Part shown: positions 16,918-24,222 of the stretch, piece by piece | Layout of the letters: each line of letters begins with the position of its first letter | Numbering within the stretch: the first letter of the stretch is position 1 | Source: a virus | IMG/VR virus record: IMGVR_UViG_3300031787_000277 | Coordinates: 1 to 41,750 of that record | Length of the DNA: 41,750 nt | Reading direction: 5' to 3' (one strand) | The notes under the pieces: model-generated | Databases searched by the model: none | The model's input: only the letters and a program-made list of their open reading frames with translations | Told to the model about the DNA's origin: nothing | Translations under genes and position numbers: made by a program

Positions 16918-18540
16918 ATGCCAAATTATACATCCCCATCACCAGCAAATGTAGCCCTTAACGGAAACCAAACTACTTGGTGGATTCCGGCTAAAAATAA
17001 CAGCACAATTACTGTTACTAACGTAATTGTTACTATTACAGTTGCGCCTACTAGTGGGTTACAACTTTTAACTTTCCAACCAGAAGTCGGCACATTTAAT
17101 CCAACTACAGGTATTTGGAATATAGGAACTCTTTTACCAGGGTCTACAAAATGGCTTAAACTTGTTACTTCTGTAGCAGATATTGGATTAGCTCCTTTCA
17201 CAGTTACATCTGTAATTAGCGGAAATGGGGTTGATTCAAATGCATTAAACAATACATTAGTTCAGACTGTAACATCTGTTGTTACTTCTGCTACAGCAGG
17301 AGCTATAGATGATCCGCATTCTTGCTCTTGTGTTAATGTGGCGGAGAACGACACTCCGTGTAACTTAGGAACAACTACTTATGTTCTCAATGAGCCTAGC
17401 ATTACTAACTCTACAGAATACTGGTGGGATGATGCTACAGGGCAGGGTAAATTTATCCCTGTAGACCCAAAAGTAGATATTACTTTTGAATACAGTATTT
17501 GGTGTAATGATGGATCCGGAGCTGTAGAAATAAGCGGACCTGCATTAGTTACAATAGATAAATTATTTTCTGATGTATCCTCTTTTGATCATACAATCTC
17601 AACTGTACCATATTCGGCATTATGCCCGCAAGAAATTTCTGTTTTATCTGCACAATACCCAACATTAGATTTAAGTAAATATTGTTGGAGAATTCTTAAA
17701 AATGTATTAGGAGACGCAACTTCAGGTGAACCTGTAGATTGTGATGAAGCTATTGATACTAGGACATTTTTTATTTGTTCAGAAATAGATTGCAATACAC
17801 CAGAACAACCTTGTCCGTGTCCTACAGATGAATTACCAGCAGACATACCATCTCAATTACCTGTCGGTTACGAAGCAGAAAAAGGAGACACAGTAGTTAT
17901 ATACCATCCAAATGCAATGTCTGTTTGGACTTATGATGGAACATTGTGGAATAAGTGGTCTTGTGGATGTATTTATAAAATATCTCAAGACGAAGATAAT
18001 GATTTAACTTTAGGCTCAGATGGAGCTCCTTATTTTGATTTATCTTCAATGACAGAAATTATTGAATTGCAAGATAAGGTAGTTACAAGTATAGCCTTTA
18101 CAGGTACAAGCACAAAAACACTTACTCTTACATTCGATGATGGTTCTACATTAACAGCAAATTTTGCGGATTTATCAGCAGCATCTAGCACTTATGTAGA
18201 GGTATCTGATACTTGTTCTATAAACATGTCTATTTCTGGAACAGGTTCTTCAGTTAATCCATTTGTAATTAGTGCAGAATATAATGAAGGAAGTCCACTA
18301 TATGCTTATGACTCTGGAGTTGTAGGTTCTACAGCAAATACACTAAATGTGACTACTTTATTTGATGTGTCTTGTCCAGAAGACTGTGCAGTTATTTATA
18401 CATTAAACGGATATTCTACTGATGTCTTTCAGAATGTAACTTTAGTAGGAACTACCCTAACTTATGATATAAAATCAACAGCTCCATCTGGGACACATTA
18501 TATTAATGTAGACAGGGAGTGCGGAGGCGTAATACTCTAA
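16918..18540 (+). CDS. Multi-domain beta-sandwich virion protein with DUF11-like domain
   Basis: A 540-residue protein. Residues about 1-125 resemble the DUF11/CARDB type of Ig-like repeat: TVTNVIVTITV, then GTFNPTTGIWNIGTLLPG, then a VTSVIS strand. The middle (about 130-320) is Cys-rich, with an acidic/proline linker DELPADIPSQLP. A segment GYEAEKGDTVVIYHPNAMSVW with VWTYDGTLWNKW follows, similar to the short WNGT..Y modules that precede phage fibre domains. The C-terminus holds at least one more beta domain. No catalytic site is seen. It is a likely surface adhesin or fibre-linked protein. Confidence 0.62.
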   Translation: MPNYTSPSPANVALNGNQTTWWIPAKNNSTITVTNVIVTITVAPTSGLQLLTFQPEVGTFNPTTGIWNIGTLLPGSTKWLKLVTSVADIGLAPFTVTSVISGNGVDSNALNNTLVQTVTSVVTSATAGAIDDPHSCSCVNVAENDTPCNLGTTTYVLNEPSITNSTEYWWDDATGQGKFIPVDPKVDITFEYSIWCNDGSGAVEISGPALVTIDKLFSDVSSFDHTISTVPYSALCPQEISVLSAQYPTLDLSKYCWRILKNVLGDATSGEPVDCDEAIDTRTFFICSEIDCNTPEQPCPCPTDELPADIPSQLPVGYEAEKGDTVVIYHPNAMSVWTYDGTLWNKWSCGCIYKISQDEDNDLTLGSDGAPYFDLSSMTEIIELQDKVVTSIAFTGTSTKTLTLTFDDGSTLTANFADLSAASSTYVEVSDTCSINMSISGTGSSVNPFVISAEYNEGSPLYAYDSGVVGSTANTLNVTTLFDVSCPEDCAVIYTLNGYSTDVFQNVTLVGTTLTYDIKSTAPSGTHYINVDRECGGVIL

Positions 18541-18549
18541 TAAAGAATT

Positions 18550-18951
18550 ATGAACAAGACTCAGTCTAAAATAGGAATAACAATACCAGAAACTCCTCCG
18601 CAGGAAAACTATATATATTCAGCTTATTTCCAGTATGACGCTATAGGAGGATTTGCTGAAGGGGAGGTTTACAACAATTTTCCTTCTACTCCTACTTGGA
18701 GTATGACAGGTACAGGTATTATAGAAACGACAAGCGGTTTAGGTTATAATTTCGCAAACAAAAACTCAGTAGAAATTCTTGTGTCAAAAGTTATAACGAC
18801 GGGGATAGCAGGAGCATCTAGCGATTATCACGTATCCGCTAGCATATCTAGTGGCGGAGCTGATGATATAAGGATTGAATTATTAGATTCTACATTCGCC
18901 GCCACAAATGATTTTGGTGCATTTTATTTACGTGTTACAGTATACCAATAA
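18550..18951 (+). CDS. Small beta-rich virion protein with MNKTQSKIGITI tag
   Basis: A 133-residue protein. Its first 12 residues, MNKTQSKIGITI, are identical to those of the next gene, and the remaining 121 residues are unrelated. The body is a beta-sandwich-like domain with many Thr, Ser and Gly (SASISSGGADDIRIELLDS, FYLRVTVY). The shared tag suggests that both are displayed at the same attachment point. The function of the body is unknown. Confidence 0.62.
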   Translation: MNKTQSKIGITIPETPPQENYIYSAYFQYDAIGGFAEGEVYNNFPSTPTWSMTGTGIIETTSGLGYNFANKNSVEILVSKVITTGIAGASSDYHVSASISSGGADDIRIELLDSTFAATNDFGAFYLRVTVYQ

Positions 18952-18954
18952 AAA

Positions 18955-19293
18955 ATGAATAAGACACAATCTAAAATAGGAATTACTATAACTGCAAGTC
19001 CGACTTGTTGTTGCTGGACAAATATATATTATTATTCTTCAGAAGAATATTCAGTTGGGGCTATGAAAGCCTATGTAACTGGTTGTGATGATGCCGATTT
19101 AACTTGGGAAATATTAGTAGGCTCGACTTGGACTGAAATACTTTTATCAGATCCTGGCTTCGGTTTGGACCCTACTATATATGATCCAAATGCATTAGGA
19201 GCACAAGGCCCTGGATTGTATAGAACAAAAATGTCATCGGTTGGATGCTGTGATACATACTCTAATATATTAGAATCTTTCGGACCAGTTTAA
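18955..19293 (+). CDS. Second MNKTQSKIGITI-tagged small virion protein
   Basis: A 112-residue protein starting 3 bases after its neighbour with the identical 12-residue tag. After the tag comes a CCCW segment and an Ig-like body. The pattern (YSVGAMKAYVTG, then LTWEILVGSTWTE, then GPGLYRTKMSSVGC) resembles Ig-like surface domains in Bacteroidota adhesins. The tag was probably duplicated together with, or recombined onto, a new body. Confidence 0.62.
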   Translation: MNKTQSKIGITITASPTCCCWTNIYYYSSEEYSVGAMKAYVTGCDDADLTWEILVGSTWTEILLSDPGFGLDPTIYDPNALGAQGPGLYRTKMSSVGCCDTYSNILESFGPV

Positions 19294-19302
19294 TATAAAT
19301 AA

Positions 19303-20055
19303 ATGTATCCATCAAATTCACAAAGAATAGAACAGCAGTTAAAAAACTTAAAGCACAAGGTAACTTGTGGAGTGCAGTTTTTTGACACATTTGAAGACTT
19401 TCCTGCAACAGGTAAAGAATGCGCAGTATATGTAGATAAAAGCACTGGCGCGTTTTTTATTTGGAATGGTACGGCTTATGTAACTTGTTGTGGGGAAGGA
19501 AGTACTATAGTAGCTCAGGGAATACAAGGTATACAAGGTTTAAGAGGACTCCAAGGTTTACAAGGTTTATCTGGTTCTTACGGGTTAGCTAACGGAGCTT
19601 TTTTTAGTACTCTATCACAATCTATTTCAACATTGGGCTCTGTAGTTCCTATGACTTTTAATAGCGAAATAGAGTCTAATGGTGTTTATTTAGATAATGT
19701 AGCATCTCCTAACTTAAATTCATTTTATCTTACAAATCCGGGTATATATAATATACAATTTTCAGCACAATTACTTAGAGAATTTGGAGGATCTGATGCT
19801 CATATTGGTATTTTTTTAAAACGAAATGGAGTTACTGAACCTTATACGGGCACATATTTACATTTTAATAGTAATAATACTTATTTAGTTGCGGCTTGGA
19901 ACTTTTTTGTTACAGCACAAGCGGGTGACTATTTTCAGTTAATGTGGACAGTAGATGATTTAGATATACAATTAGTGTATTTGGGAGAAGATAGTATTTT
20001 AGCAGGAGTTCCTGAAACACCTTCGGTTATTTTAACAGTAAATCAAATAATGTAA
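19303..20055 (+). CDS. Short collagen-like protein with C1q/TNF-like head
   Basis: A 250-residue protein. Residues 1-66 are an N-terminal domain with a coiled-coil start and a YVDKSTGAFFIWNGTAY motif, also seen at the start of the long collagen-like fibre at 24440. Residues about 72-95 are eight or so Gly-X-Y triplets, mostly GIQ and GLQ. Residues about 100-250 resemble a C1q/TNF-type trimeric jelly-roll (YLTNPGIYNIQFSAQL, then IGIFLKRNG, then GDYFQLMW). Such proteins form trimeric fibres with a binding head. This is probably a short head or tail fibre. Confidence 0.75.
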   Translation: MYPSNSQRIEQQLKNLKHKVTCGVQFFDTFEDFPATGKECAVYVDKSTGAFFIWNGTAYVTCCGEGSTIVAQGIQGIQGLRGLQGLQGLSGSYGLANGAFFSTLSQSISTLGSVVPMTFNSEIESNGVYLDNVASPNLNSFYLTNPGIYNIQFSAQLLREFGGSDAHIGIFLKRNGVTEPYTGTYLHFNSNNTYLVAAWNFFVTAQAGDYFQLMWTVDDLDIQLVYLGEDSILAGVPETPSVILTVNQIM

Positions 20056-20059
20056 AAAT

Positions 20060-20713
20060 ATGTATTCAAATAAGTTTTCTTTAACATTTCTTTCTTTATT
20101 TTTTATTATTTTTATAATTATAGGTTGTTTGAAGGATGAGGAGATTACTTCATCTTCGGTGCCACAAACAGAAGAAAAGGTAGAGACTATCAAAGATACA
20201 ACATCACAAGTTCTACCAAGAAACGGACAAGGAGACTTAGTATTATACAGAGGTACATTATCTATAGACAACTACTTGTTAGTATCTACAACAAACAGAG
20301 TATTCAGAACACACACAGTGTACAATAAAGATAAAGTAGCTTATTTATCTTTTCGCCCAGGCACACTAGGAAAAGCAAATATCGGCGGTGTGGTTACAAA
20401 GCATTATAATATAGAGGTAAAGTACAAAGATAGTACAGTATCTACAATCAATGCATTCTCAAAAGACACGTTAGATAGATTCAGATTTTATCCAAAAGGT
20501 GTAAATCTACTTAACAGCTTACATCCTTCTAAAAAGTTAGAATGGGTGTATGCTAATAAAACAACTGCAAGCATAAACGAGTGGAGAGGGACTACGTACA
20601 CAAACTTGCAAAATTGGAACATTTATGCAGACGGAATGTTTGTGGCGCAAAAAGTAAAAGACCCGGTTGATAAAAACTCAACACAATTTATCATACCGCA
20701 TTCACATAAATAA
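20060..20713 (+). CDS. Predicted lipoprotein, unknown
   Basis: A 217-residue protein with a lipoprotein signal: a short positive start, a hydrophobic segment at residues 7-21 and the lipobox IIGC with the lipidated Cys at 23. Mature N-terminal residues 24-60 are acidic and flexible. The rest (60-217) is a compact-looking beta/alpha domain with many Lys, Asn and Thr. It precedes the endolysin genes, so a role in lysis (outer-membrane spanin partner) is possible, although it is longer than most o-spanins. A surface-exclusion lipoprotein that blocks superinfection is an equally reasonable alternative. Confidence 0.62.
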   Translation: MYSNKFSLTFLSLFFIIFIIIGCLKDEEITSSSVPQTEEKVETIKDTTSQVLPRNGQGDLVLYRGTLSIDNYLLVSTTNRVFRTHTVYNKDKVAYLSFRPGTLGKANIGGVVTKHYNIEVKYKDSTVSTINAFSKDTLDRFRFYPKGVNLLNSLHPSKKLEWVYANKTTASINEWRGTTYTNLQNWNIYADGMFVAQKVKDPVDKNSTQFIIPHSHK

Positions 20714-20745
20714 AGACATTAATAAACCAGAGGAAAAACTAAAAA

Positions 20746-21033
20746 ATGGAATCACTTTTAGAAATTATTAAAGAATATTTAGGAGAAGCGGTTGTCGCAA
20801 TAGTTACAGGTCTTGTAGCTTATTTATCAGGAAAGAAAAAAGCCGAAGTAGAATTAAGAAGCTCAGAAGGAGAAGCACTCAAAACAATGCAAGAGGCTTA
20901 TGATAAATTTACAACAGATAGCCTAAAAAAATACCAAGAACTTTACGAAGAACTGCATGAAGTAAAAGAAATGTTAAAAATAGTAAAGAAAGAATTAGAA
21001 GACTGTAGAAACGGAGTATTAGCACCAAGATGA
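20746..21033 (+). CDS. Membrane-anchored coiled-coil protein of the lysis cassette
   Basis: A 95-residue protein. A single membrane segment at about residues 13-29 (AVVAIVTGLVAYLSG) is followed by KKK and a long coiled coil (about 35-85) rich in Glu, Lys and Leu. The layout resembles an inner-membrane spanin (Rz-like). However, the positive charges lie after the membrane segment and the N-terminus is acidic, so the positive-inside rule would place the coiled coil in the cytoplasm. A holin or holin-regulator role is therefore also possible. It overlaps the endolysin start by 4 nt. Confidence 0.6.
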   Translation: MESLLEIIKEYLGEAVVAIVTGLVAYLSGKKKAEVELRSSEGEALKTMQEAYDKFTTDSLKKYQELYEELHEVKEMLKIVKKELEDCRNGVLAPR

Positions 21034-21527
21034 CAGACAATATAACAAAACAAAGAATAAAACTAGCCCACCCTAAATTACGAAATGAGTTAGAGGATTT
21101 AATTGAAAATATTAACACAAATATACTTACAGGCCAGTCAAAAGTAAGATTAGCTTATACCCTTAGAACTTGGGACGAACAAGACGAACTTTACGCACAA
21201 GGCAGAACAAAACCAGGTAAAAAAGTAACAAATGCGAAAGGAGGAGACTCTATGCATAACTACGCTTTAGCTGTTGATATTGTTCTTATCATAGATGGAA
21301 AAGATGCGTCATGGGATACCAAGAAAGACTGGGACAAAGATAAACAATCCGATTGGATGGAAGTTGTTTCAGAGTTTAAAAAGAAAGGTTGGGAATGGGG
21401 CGGAGACTGGGTTAAGTTTAAAGATATGCCACACTTTGAAAAATCATTTGGCTTATCTGTAAAGAAACTTAAAGAAAAGTATTTAAAGAAGGATTTTATT
21501 CCGGGAACAGAATACGTAAATATATAA
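21030..21527 (+). CDS. Endolysin, M15 family L-Ala-D-Glu-type peptidase
   Basis: A 165-residue protein with the VanY/M15C peptidase core. R46 lies in LRTWDEQ, followed by YAQGRTKPG. The zinc motif SMHNYALAVD provides ligands H76 and D83, and MPHFE provides the third ligand, H135. This family, which includes Listeria phage Ply500 and the T5 endolysin, cuts the peptide stem of peptidoglycan. A short C-terminal tail (about 145-165) is basic. No signal peptide is present, so release needs a holin (candidate at 23934). Ala79 replaces the commonly seen Gly in the SxHxxG part of the motif. Confidence 0.88.
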   Translation: MTDNITKQRIKLAHPKLRNELEDLIENINTNILTGQSKVRLAYTLRTWDEQDELYAQGRTKPGKKVTNAKGGDSMHNYALAVDIVLIIDGKDASWDTKKDWDKDKQSDWMEVVSEFKKKGWEWGGDWVKFKDMPHFEKSFGLSVKKLKEKYLKKDFIPGTEYVNI

Positions 21528-21528
21528 T

Positions 21529-22308
21529 ATGGAAGGTTTTAAATGCTCACACGCAGAGAAAAGTAATTATTCAGTTATTACACCAAATCAACATTTAAAG
21601 CCTATCAACGGCAAGATAACGTGGCATATCGACGAGCAGAGTTTAACTACCGATATGGAAAAATACAAAGTGTTATTTGCTTTTGAGCAAGCGTTTAACA
21701 AGTGGGGTGAAATAATTAACCCTATATCTTTTCAGCCAGTTGCTGCGATTAATGATGCACAAATTGTTATCAAGTTTAAGAGTAATGGTGACGAAGGTCT
21801 GCCTTATGAATTTGATGAAACAACATTAGCTTATGCTTTTGCTCCGCAAGATACAAGTTTAGGTATCTATGCGGACATGTATTTTAATGATGCTTACAAG
21901 TGGGATGAAATACATAAAGCTGGTAGCATTTATCTTTTTAAAGTTGTTGTTCATGAATTAGGCCATTGCTTGAATATTGGGCACCAAACAAAAGATATAA
22001 ATGATATTATGTATCCTATTTACCAACCTTTTGGTGAAGTAGTTGTAAATAAAGACACAAAGCAAGGGATATATGATTTGTATAAACAATATGGCGTTAA
22101 AAGCCCAACTCCAATCCCATCTGAAGGAATTGATAAAGAAGTTGGCCAATTTATAAAAGCCATGTATAAATCAAAAAATGATTTATTAAAATTAAACTCA
22201 TCCCAATTGCAGAATTTATCTTCTACTTTAGGAGTTACCTTTGGAATCAAAGACAATATACAAAAGAGAGTTAATACTCTTTGGTCTGTAATATTAGGCA
22301 TAAAATAA
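21529..22308 (+). CDS. Matrixin-like zinc metallopeptidase (M10 type)
   Basis: A 259-residue protein. The zinc site HELGHCLNIGH covers residues 142-152 (H142, E143, H146, H152), and the Met-turn IMYP with M161 follows at the usual distance. Upstream, TTLAYAFAPQ...IYADMYFND...W (about 98-125) matches the calcium/structural-zinc region of matrixins (LAHAFxPG...GDxHFDxxExW). Asn149 replaces the conserved Gly of HExxHxxGxxH. No signal peptide and no cysteine-switch propeptide are present. A helical C-terminal part (about 205-259) may be a targeting domain. It sits one base after the endolysin stop. Possible roles are lysis, degradation of host surface proteins, or maturation of virion proteins. 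Confidence 0.82.
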   Translation: MEGFKCSHAEKSNYSVITPNQHLKPINGKITWHIDEQSLTTDMEKYKVLFAFEQAFNKWGEIINPISFQPVAAINDAQIVIKFKSNGDEGLPYEFDETTLAYAFAPQDTSLGIYADMYFNDAYKWDEIHKAGSIYLFKVVVHELGHCLNIGHQTKDINDIMYPIYQPFGEVVVNKDTKQGIYDLYKQYGVKSPTPIPSEGIDKEVGQFIKAMYKSKNDLLKLNSSQLQNLSSTLGVTFGIKDNIQKRVNTLWSVILGIK

Positions 22309-22311
22309 TTT

Positions 22312-22494
22312 ATGAAAAAAGTTACTAAAAGTAAAGTAAATGAAGCTGGTAATTACACTAAACCAGGAATGAGAAAAACCTTATTTAATAAAATAAAATC
22401 AGGATCAAAAGGTGGAGACCCAGGGGAATGGAGTGCTAGAAAGGCGCAGTTGCTCGCTAAAGAGTACAAGAAAAAAGGAGGTGGATATAAATAG
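22312..22494 (+). CDS. Small basic protein of the WSARKAQ/GGGY family
   Basis: A 60-residue highly basic protein. It has the signature GNYTKPGMRK...LFNKIK, then PGEWSARKAQLLAKEYKKKGGGYK. I recognise this pattern from small proteins widespread in environmental phages and large DNA viruses. It may correspond to DUF5872, but that accession is from memory. Its function is not established. It belongs to a run of tiny basic proteins behind the lysis genes. Confidence 0.75.
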   Translation: MKKVTKSKVNEAGNYTKPGMRKTLFNKIKSGSKGGDPGEWSARKAQLLAKEYKKKGGGYK

Positions 22495-22621
22495 CATTCT
22501 ACTTTCTATATTAATATTAATTACTATAGTCTCGCCATTTAGTTTATTACACACTATATTAAAACTTACAATAAGTGACCCAATTAAAAAAATCGCAGCA
22601 AAGTTTAAAAAAGTGGACTAA
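22481..22621 (+). CDS. Possible small single-span membrane protein (GTG start)
   Basis: A 46-residue frame opens at GTG 22481, overlapping the end of the previous gene and the start of the next in other frames. It encodes a hydrophobic segment (INSILLSILILITIVSPFSLL) of about 20 residues and then a basic amphipathic tail ending AAKFKKVD. It fills an 80-base gap that would otherwise be empty. The overlap of 47 bases with the next gene and the non-ATG start make it uncertain. It could be an antiholin-like peptide or a chance frame. Confidence 0.35.
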   Translation: MDINSILLSILILITIVSPFSLLHTILKLTISDPIKKIAAKFKKVD

Positions 22622-22853
22622 AGAAGAGTGGATGACTTCTGGGACATACGCTAATAAAAATAAAGGATCAGGCAAAGAAGTAAAATCAAGCGGTAATAAA
22701 AGGTACTTACCTAAAGAAGCTTGGTCAAAATTATCCGCATCCGAAAAGAAAGCAACAAATGCAGCCAAATCAAAGGGCAATAAAGCAGGAAAACAATTTG
22801 TAAAACAGCCACAGAAGATAGCAAAAAAGGCGGCACAAGTTAGAAACAAATGA
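22575..22853 (+). CDS. Small basic protein with SLKKWTKEEW motif (GTG start)
   Basis: A 92-residue Lys-rich protein. The GTG start is chosen because the N-terminal block KSQQSLKKWTKEEW is part of a pattern I recognise from small phage and viral proteins, and no ATG precedes it. The middle reads RYLPKEAWSKLSASEKKATNAAKSKG, and the end reads KQFVKQPQKIAKKAAQVR, again conserved-looking. It is probably nucleic-acid-binding or packaged with the genome. The biochemical role is unknown. Confidence 0.7.
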   Translation: MTQLKKSQQSLKKWTKEEWMTSGTYANKNKGSGKEVKSSGNKRYLPKEAWSKLSASEKKATNAAKSKGNKAGKQFVKQPQKIAKKAAQVRNK

Positions 22854-23077
22854 AAAAAGTAAAAGTAGGCGGTGTGCCTCATGTCGTAAAGAAAAAAGGA
22901 AAAGACATTGTTGTAGAGCATCCAACCATTAATAACGGTAAATACGATAAACTTAATCTAAGTAAACAGACAAAAGGTAAAGTCAAAACCGTAAAGCAGG
23001 GAATAAAATCTACAAAAGAATGGCACAAAGAAAACCCGCATTCTTATAAAGATAAAAGCAAGTCAAAAAAGAAGTAA
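22850..23077 (+). CDS. Small basic protein, unknown
   Basis: A 75-residue Lys-rich protein overlapping the previous stop by 4 nt. It begins with MKKVKVGGVPHVVKKKGKDIVVEHP, a short beta-hairpin-like segment, and continues as a basic tail ending in KSKKK. It belongs to the same cluster of tiny basic genes. A DNA-associated role is inferred from charge only. Confidence 0.58.
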   Translation: MKKVKVGGVPHVVKKKGKDIVVEHPTINNGKYDKLNLSKQTKGKVKTVKQGIKSTKEWHKENPHSYKDKSKSKKK

Positions 23078-23079
23078 CA

Positions 23080-23235
23080 ATGAAAGTTAAAAATACTAAA
23101 GTAAAGAAGATGCAATCAGGCGGCTCTTTAAAAGCAGTTGATTCTTATAAAAACCCAGGTTTATCAAAACTACCAACTGAAGTAAGAAATAAAATGGGCT
23201 ATATGAAAAACGGGGGTAAAGCTAAAAAGAAATGA
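23080..23235 (+). CDS. Tiny basic protein, paralogue of the 11504 product
   Basis: A 51-residue protein with KVKKMQSGG at residues 8-16 and the ending MKNGGKAKKK. The protein at 11504-11737 has the same KVKKMQSGG motif and a similar MMNGG...KKK ending, although the sequences between differ. The stop overlaps the next ATG by 4 nt (ATGA), which supports real translation. Confidence 0.6.
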   Translation: MKVKNTKVKKMQSGGSLKAVDSYKNPGLSKLPTEVRNKMGYMKNGGKAKKK

Positions 23236-23735
23236 CAAAGTTAAAATTAACAGGCAAGTCCAATATATTAAAGAAAACAACTAGCGGTATTAATCCTAAA
23301 GAATTTTCTTTGGCTACTAAAGAAGCCGAGCAATGCCCAGATGATTCATGCGGTGGCGGAGGTGGATCTAGCGTTGGCTATAAAAAATATGTAGCTTTAT
23401 TAAACCCTGGAGAAAATCCACTTACTGACGCACCTGTCGCCACTGTATTAGAAAATACTCTTGGTAGCAATATTATATGGTTTCCACAAGCACCATCAGG
23501 TGCTTATAGTGGGGGGAATATAAACTTCGCAGACCCGTCTAAAGTTTTCATACTTATGACAGGAAATTATTCAGGAGAAGGTGCTGGGAATGTTCCATAT
23601 GTAGGTGCTGAAATTTATGATGACGGAAGTGGTTTTAAACTTTGGTTTTTTCCTGTTAATTATGTAGGTGATCCTATTGCATATTGGGGTACCCCTAACG
23701 CACCTCTATTTATAGAAGTAAGAGTATATCCATAA
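23232..23735 (+). CDS. Virion protein with KLTG/INP N-terminal tag
   Basis: A 167-residue protein. Residues 1-34 (KLTGKSNILKKTTSGINPKEFSLA then EAEQC) match the N-terminus of the Big_2 protein at 15262. A Gly-rich linker follows (GGGGGSS, about 41-47). The C-terminal 115 residues are a different beta-rich domain ending FIEVRVYP. The tag is therefore joined by a flexible linker to a different cargo domain. It is translationally coupled to the tiny basic gene upstream. Confidence 0.68.
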   Translation: MTKLKLTGKSNILKKTTSGINPKEFSLATKEAEQCPDDSCGGGGGSSVGYKKYVALLNPGENPLTDAPVATVLENTLGSNIIWFPQAPSGAYSGGNINFADPSKVFILMTGNYSGEGAGNVPYVGAEIYDDGSGFKLWFFPVNYVGDPIAYWGTPNAPLFIEVRVYP

Positions 23736-23753
23736 TATAAAAGAAAAAATAAT

Positions 23754-23912
23754 ATGGCTTTAGGAGTTAAACATTACACAAAGGACGGAAAGGAATATAA
23801 GGGCCCAATGCACAAAGATGCTAGCGGCAAACTTATGACTGGCAAAACGCATACAAGTAAGAGTGAGTATCTTACCCATTCAAAGCCTAAGCCAAAAACT
23901 AAGAAGAAGTAA
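23754..23912 (+). CDS. Tiny protein of the KHYTKDG/TGKTHT family
   Basis: A 52-residue protein reading VKHYTKDGKEYKGPMHKDASGKL, then MTGKTHTSKSEYLTH, with a basic tail ending KTKKK. The repeated pattern of DGxxxxGxxHKxxxGxxxTGxTHT is one I associate with tiny proteins common in environmental phages. Function unknown. It lies 18 bases after one gene and 21 bases before the holin-like gene. Confidence 0.62.
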   Translation: MALGVKHYTKDGKEYKGPMHKDASGKLMTGKTHTSKSEYLTHSKPKPKTKKK

Positions 23913-23933
23913 TAACAGTTTAAAATATAAAAC

Positions 23934-24221
23934 ATGGATCCTATTAGTAAATTTTTAATAGAATTGGTAAAAAGATTTTCAGCAGAAACTCCTTGGTTCT
24001 TTAAAGTAATTAGGAATTTATCTATTGCCCTTGCTATTGTAGCAGGTCTTCCTAACTTGTTATCATTTTTAACTATTGCGGGTATTGAATTACCCCAAGC
24101 AGTTTTCGTATTTTCTAACAAGGTAGTTGCTATTTCTTCACTGGTCGCAGCATTTATTGCACAATTAACTGCGACTAGTAATGAGAAAGAAAGGCTAGGT
24201 CTGCCTGATAATATAAAATAA
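23934..24221 (+). CDS. Holin-like membrane protein
   Basis: A 95-residue protein. An amphipathic N-terminal helix (1-24) is followed by two membrane segments at about 27-50 (IALAIVAGLPNLLSFLTIAG) and 58-80 (FVFSNKVVAISSLVAAFIAQ) and a short charged tail ending ERLGLPDNIK. Size, two spans and the charged tail are typical of class II holins, which open the inner membrane at lysis. It lies 2.4 kb after the endolysin gene, separated by tiny basic genes. The next small membrane protein starts right after its stop. Confidence 0.65.
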   Translation: MDPISKFLIELVKRFSAETPWFFKVIRNLSIALAIVAGLPNLLSFLTIAGIELPQAVFVFSNKVVAISSLVAAFIAQLTATSNEKERLGLPDNIK

Positions 24222-24222
24222 A

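Noticed and set aside
22412-22480. Longer version of the small membrane frame starting at 22412
   Set aside because: The first 23 codons are the shadow of the conserved basic gene in another frame. Only the part from GTG 22481 is hydrophobic and outside it.
22471-22483. Shine-Dalgarno sequence AAGGAGG before GTG 22481
   Set aside because: It overlaps the start codon with no spacer and encodes the conserved KKGGG end of the upstream protein, and no other gene here uses such a site.
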